Source: a virus
Virus record (IMG/VR): IMGVR_UViG_3300037247_000590
Span: 1-36,698 of that record
Length of the DNA: 36,698 nucleotides
Reading direction: 5' to 3' (one strand)
The notes beneath the pieces were generated by a model. It was not told the origin of the DNA and ran no database searches. It saw only the letters and a program-made list of their open reading frames with translations. Below, one piece after another: positions 33,620 to 36,698 of this stretch (positions within the stretch are counted from its first letter, which is position 1; each line of letters begins with the position of its first letter). A program made the position numbers and the translations under genes.

Positions 33620-35475
33620 TATATTTGATCTCCTGTATTACTGACAAACTTTCTATTGTCAACTCCGTTCTGTATCAATCCCCAAAAGCCCCCTGACTCT
33701 TCAACCTGTATCCATATTCTATCCTGACCACCAATGCCCCCCCCGCTTCCACTTGTAGGTGTTACTGTCACATTTTCTTGGCCTGACTCTCCGACCTGGA
33801 TCAATGTTGGTTCGTTTGCTGTAAAGGATCCACCAGTCGCAAATGACTGGACCAATCCACTGGCTGCAAACGCAGTTGCTGCAGCTGCTGTATATGCAAT
33901 AGCCGTAGGTATACCTAATCCAAAGGGTGTGGCTAATGCTAAAGCTGCTCTGACTAATGCCTCTTGTGCAAGCCCTTCAAGTATTGCTGACATTGCATTT
34001 TTCCCGGCTTGTTTTAATGTATCCCAAATAGTTACACCGTCTTCACCAATCTGCTTAAAAGTAGATGCGAAAGCACCAAGCCCGTTTTCGGTTAAAGATT
34101 GCCAATTTAATTCTAAATCTTTTAATGCTGCTGCTTGTCTCCCTATACCAATTAGCCCCTCTGCGTGTGCAAGGGCAGTTGCGTCTGAAACTTTTATAAT
34201 TGAATTATGTAATTCTTCTTCCTCATCTATACTTATAGCTCTTAAGTCATTACGTTCTGCTGCCAGTTCATTTATTAACTGCATAACTTCAGGTACATCT
34301 TTAAACTTACTTAGTTCATTTATTTCTGCTTGAATTAGTTCTAATTTCCTTTCGTCTGTCGTTAATGATGCAATCCTTATTTCTTCAAGCCTCACTATTG
34401 CTGTTTCTTCTGCTGCACCAGAGGCAATTGCAAATTGTGCAGCTGCTGCCTTTGCAGAGTCACCTGCTGCAATTGCATCCGCATACCTTAACTCTAAGGC
34501 TGTAGTCAACCTTATATTATCCGCAAGTGTCCGTGCTTCTATTCCTGCATCTATTAAAGCTTGTGTAAATGAATCGCCAAACCCTTTTGACATTCTCTCT
34601 GCTGCTTCTGCTCCTGCTTCTACAACTAGATCTAATTCTTTAAGGCTTCTGTTTGATGTATCAATACCTTCTGCCATTTCTCTAATAAATTGGTTTGCCT
34701 CGTTAGTTTTTGCAAGCCAGTTTGCCATGCCTTTTACTAAAGAATCTATAGTTACTAACATAGGTGTTACCCCTTCATTAACTATAGCCCCTAATTCTTC
34801 GTTCAATGATTTAGTAGATTCCTTTAATCTTTTTTGTACATTAGCATGGGATTCCCAAGTTCTCGAAACGTCACCAATTGCATTCCCACTTTGCTCAGTT
34901 GCAAATTGTAAAGCTGTAAATGCTTTTGCTTGTAATAATGTTTTCCCTTCAACTTCTGTATAAAACTTGATAGCGTCTTTATACTCTTGTGTGTTTTGGT
35001 TTATTATAATTCCAAGCCCTTTTGCTTGCTCTGATTGGCCTAAAAGGGCAGCAGTTAAAGCTTCACTAGCTTTGGCTGTCCCCCCCTCAAAGTTTGAAAA
35101 TGAGGCCAGGTCCCCAGCTAACGTATTAACTTGTAATGATAACTCAGCAGCCCCTTCTTGAGTAAATCCTAACCCTGTTAATAAATCCGCTGTAGTCCCT
35201 AGTAGTTCCCTTGATGTACTATCCGCAAGGCCGAAACTATCTGCAAAATCATCAGCCATTGACTCAGCTTCACGTGACATATCCCTAAAAACGGTTGCAA
35301 ATTTAGAGCCTATTTCATCTGCATCACTGGCAGCATCTGACCAAACTTTTGCAGCTTTTGCGGCAACAAGTAAAGCTGCTGTGGCAACCCCTGCACCTAC
35401 TGCAAATTTTTTTAGGCTCCCCGACTTGTCAGCACTAGTGATTATGTCAACGAATACTTTTGTCCGTGCCGCCAT
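33619..35475 (-). CDS. Tape measure protein (618 aa)
   Basis: A 618-aa helical protein, Ala-rich with long amphipathic helices, an early hydrophobic segment (V-G-A-G-V-A-T-A-A-L-L-V-A-A-K-A, 25-40) and L-L-G-T-T-A-D-L-L-T-G-L-G-F near 92. A membrane-like helix lies near the C-terminus (about 515-560), followed by T-G-G-S-F-T-A-N-E-P. This is the usual architecture. At about 1.5 angstrom per residue, a known approximate rule, the tail would be near 90 nm. It sits between the chaperones and the distal tail gene. Confidence 0.85.
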   Translation of the reverse strand: MAARTKVFVDIITSADKSGSLKKFAVGAGVATAALLVAAKAAKVWSDAASDADEIGSKFATVFRDMSREAESMADDFADSFGLADSTSRELLGTTADLLTGLGFTQEGAAELSLQVNTLAGDLASFSNFEGGTAKASEALTAALLGQSEQAKGLGIIINQNTQEYKDAIKFYTEVEGKTLLQAKAFTALQFATEQSGNAIGDVSRTWESHANVQKRLKESTKSLNEELGAIVNEGVTPMLVTIDSLVKGMANWLAKTNEANQFIREMAEGIDTSNRSLKELDLVVEAGAEAAERMSKGFGDSFTQALIDAGIEARTLADNIRLTTALELRYADAIAAGDSAKAAAAQFAIASGAAEETAIVRLEEIRIASLTTDERKLELIQAEINELSKFKDVPEVMQLINELAAERNDLRAISIDEEEELHNSIIKVSDATALAHAEGLIGIGRQAAALKDLELNWQSLTENGLGAFASTFKQIGEDGVTIWDTLKQAGKNAMSAILEGLAQEALVRAALALATPFGLGIPTAIAYTAAAATAFAASGLVQSFATGGSFTANEPTLIQVGESGQENVTVTPTSGSGGGIGGQDRIWIQVEESGGFWGLIQNGVDNRKFVSNTGDQI

Positions 35476-35792
35476 TACTTACTCCTTGACGCTTCTTGAA
35501 AAATCTTAATACTATCTATTACCCAACATGGTTGATCTGTCCAATGATCCCCAGGAAAAGGAAATCCAAATTCTTTCCAATCACTCCACACATCAAGATA
35601 CATTAAAAAATCCTCCGTAATAAGATTTTCCGGGCATTGGTCATATGTCTCTTTTCCAATATTCCAAGGAACTCCACCGTTACAACCTCTTTCTATCTTA
35701 TCGTTATCAGTACAATCAACACAAAGTATCCTTGAACTAACACCGGTTTCTATTTCCTTTTTCTGACTTTCCCTCAACCATAGAAAAGCCAT
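35475..35792 (-). CDS. Tail assembly protein with Cys motif, before the tape measure (105 aa)
   Basis: A 105-aa protein with I-L-C-V-D-C-T-D, R-G-C-N-G-G and Q-C-P-E-N, then a Trp-rich end (V-W-S-D-W-K-E-F-G-F-P-F-P-G, W-T-D-Q-P-C-W-V). It ends one base into the tape measure start, the slot of the second tail chaperone (GT). No frameshift site was recognised between it and the preceding gene. The Cys pattern suggests metal binding. Role inferred from position. Confidence 0.55.
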   Translation of the reverse strand: MAFLWLRESQKKEIETGVSSRILCVDCTDNDKIERGCNGGVPWNIGKETYDQCPENLITEDFLMYLDVWSDWKEFGFPFPGDHWTDQPCWVIDSIKIFQEASRSK

Positions 35793-35794
35793 TG

Positions 35795-36151
35795 TTATTT
35801 TTTTGCGTCTACCTTTGCCTCCATCTTTATAAGTATAGGTAGTAATTCTAAGTACAATCCATTCAACCCAGGATTGTCTAAAATGTCACGCCCGTTAGTT
35901 ATCTTTGTAACCTCTTTCCCTTCGTCCGTTATGGTCAGATTTTTTATATCATGTACCATGCAACTAAACATAATATCCATGTCATATTCAATCTGGACTG
36001 GTTTTTTTATCCGGCCATTGTTAGACTTTTCTTCAGGATGGATTATTAAACTTTTCCTGAATTCCGATGTTGAAAGATTCCTTAATTTCATTTTCACATC
36101 TGGAAAACATTTTGATGTATATTCAATCTCTCTTTGTATATTTACATTCAT
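35795..36151 (-). CDS. Tail assembly chaperone (118 aa)
   Basis: A 118-aa protein with M-K-L-R-N-L-S-T-S-E-F-R-K-S-L and D-M-D-I-M-F-S-C-M-V-H-D-I, a helical fold like that of gpG-type chaperones, which coat the tape measure during assembly. It lies two genes before the tape measure. In many siphoviruses a programmed frameshift extends this gene; here the next gene has its own ATG two bases after the stop, so the two may be separate. Confidence 0.6.
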   Translation of the reverse strand: MNVNIQREIEYTSKCFPDVKMKLRNLSTSEFRKSLIIHPEEKSNNGRIKKPVQIEYDMDIMFSCMVHDIKNLTITDEGKEVTKITNGRDILDNPGLNGLYLELLPILIKMEAKVDAKK

Positions 36152-36161
36152 TCTATCCCCT

Positions 36162-36698
36162 TTAAAATCTTGCTAATTGACTCGTAACCTCGAAAGTAGT
36201 TGATTCCTGGTCCAAAGATCCAACTGATTTATCTTGTGTAAATCCCGTCCTGATTGCATTGCATATATATCCTGCAGATCCGTCTTCGAATAGTTTAAGC
36301 AAAAATAGTTTAGTATTTAAGAACCCTGCAGCGGCAGTATTGAAAGCTGTAAAGCCTGTTAAGGTCACGAATAAATCTGTTCCAGTTGTTCCTGCAGATA
36401 ATGCAACAGTGGAAGAAGTCCCCGTTGTGTCAGAAGTACATCGTAAATCACCATTAACCAATTCAAATTTTGCCCCGGCCGCAAGTGTAGCATTTAACAA
36501 AACTAGAACCGCTTCATATGTTACATCAGAGCCAGTTGTAAAATCCTCTTCAACTACTCCGGCCCCGTCAATATTTGCCTTGAAAAAGTATTGTGTAGTT
36601 GTACTTAATCCTGTTGCCGTGGTAATTGTTTTACCTGTTAAGCCGCATTCCTGAAATCCATTTTCAATCAGGTTAAACCTCTGGTCAGTTCTGAATCT
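36162..36698 (-). CDS. Tail tube-like protein, 3' part (5' end lies at 1-529)
   Basis: The right-edge part of the 312-aa tail protein. Its first codons here (36698-36572) are the same bases as 127-1, and the frame runs on without stop to 36162. The C-terminal ~130 residues (Y-E-A-V-L-V-L-L-N-A-T-L-A-A-G-A-K-F, G-T-D-L-F-V-T-L-T-G-F, L-F-E-D-G-S-A-G-Y-I-C-N-A) are beta-rich and absent from the 128-aa tube protein. They may form a surface or Ig-like extra domain. Starting at an internal Met at 36500 would be wrong. Confidence 0.7.
   Translation of the reverse strand, partial: RFRTDQRFNLIENGFQECGLTGKTITTATGLSTTTQYFFKANIDGAGVVEEDFTTGSDVTYEAVLVLLNATLAAGAKFELVNGDLRCTSDTTGTSSTVALSAGTTGTDLFVTLTGFTAFNTAAAGFLNTKLFLLKLFEDGSAGYICNAIRTGFTQDKSVGSLDQESTTFEVTSQLARF
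36572..36698. repeat. Terminal direct repeat, right copy
   Basis: Exact copy of 1-127; see the left copy. It lies inside a tail gene and has no independent function visible. Confidence 0.95.

Overview
The window is the complete genome of a tailed phage (siphovirus type) assembled as a circle. Its first 127 bases (1-127) are repeated exactly as its last 127 (36572-36698), so the unique genome is about 36,571 bp. A tail gene cut by both window edges closes in frame across that junction. The base composition is AT-rich, and nearly all genes are tightly packed with ATGA or TAATG overlaps. A diderm (Gram-negative-like) host is inferred from spanin-like lysis genes, a Sec-secreted phage protein and an outer-membrane-like barrel protein. 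Nothing in the sequence fixes the host taxon. No integrase, tyrosine or serine recombinase, or reverse transcriptase is visible.

Late module, minus strand. From a near-consensus promoter at 10178-10206, transcription runs leftward: ribbon-helix-helix protein, small and large terminase, portal fused to a MuF domain, prohead protease, HK97-type capsid protein, head and connector proteins, and tail tube. It then crosses the circle junction (36698 downward) through a second tube-like protein, tail chaperones, tape measure, tail tip and hub, two receptor-binding-type proteins with a shared N-terminal anchor, and a lysis block (TM-coiled-coil protein, L,D-transpeptidase-like protein, holin-like protein, overlapping spanin-like pair). 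It ends at a perfect 9-bp terminator (26381-26404).

Middle/early module, minus strand (20583 down to about 10350). A promoter at 20615-20643 reads into a long series of very small, often Cys-rich genes. Inside it lie an ERF annealing protein, a RecB-like PD-(D/E)XK exonuclease, an HNH protein and a replication initiator-like protein. A secreted protein with its own promoter and terminator (10305-10769) looks like a moron. Many of the small genes are preceded by a short GC-rich hairpin and a nearly identical Shine-Dalgarno leader.

Early plus-strand modules. A promoter at 20691-20719 opens a noncoding, highly structured stretch of about 400 nt followed by three small genes. A divergent promoter pair at 23716-23780 drives a minus cluster of small genes to the left and, to the right, a regulator-type cluster (short DNA-binding-like protein, HTH protein, RusA-type nuclease and others).

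The most unusual content is RNA. There is a 79-nt gene that is the tRNA-like domain of tmRNA without its message domain (19103-19181). There is the ~400-nt structured transcript (20726-21130). There is also a promoter-proximal leader (13948-14050) in which two hairpins appear to kiss, one being a 19-bp terminator-like stem.
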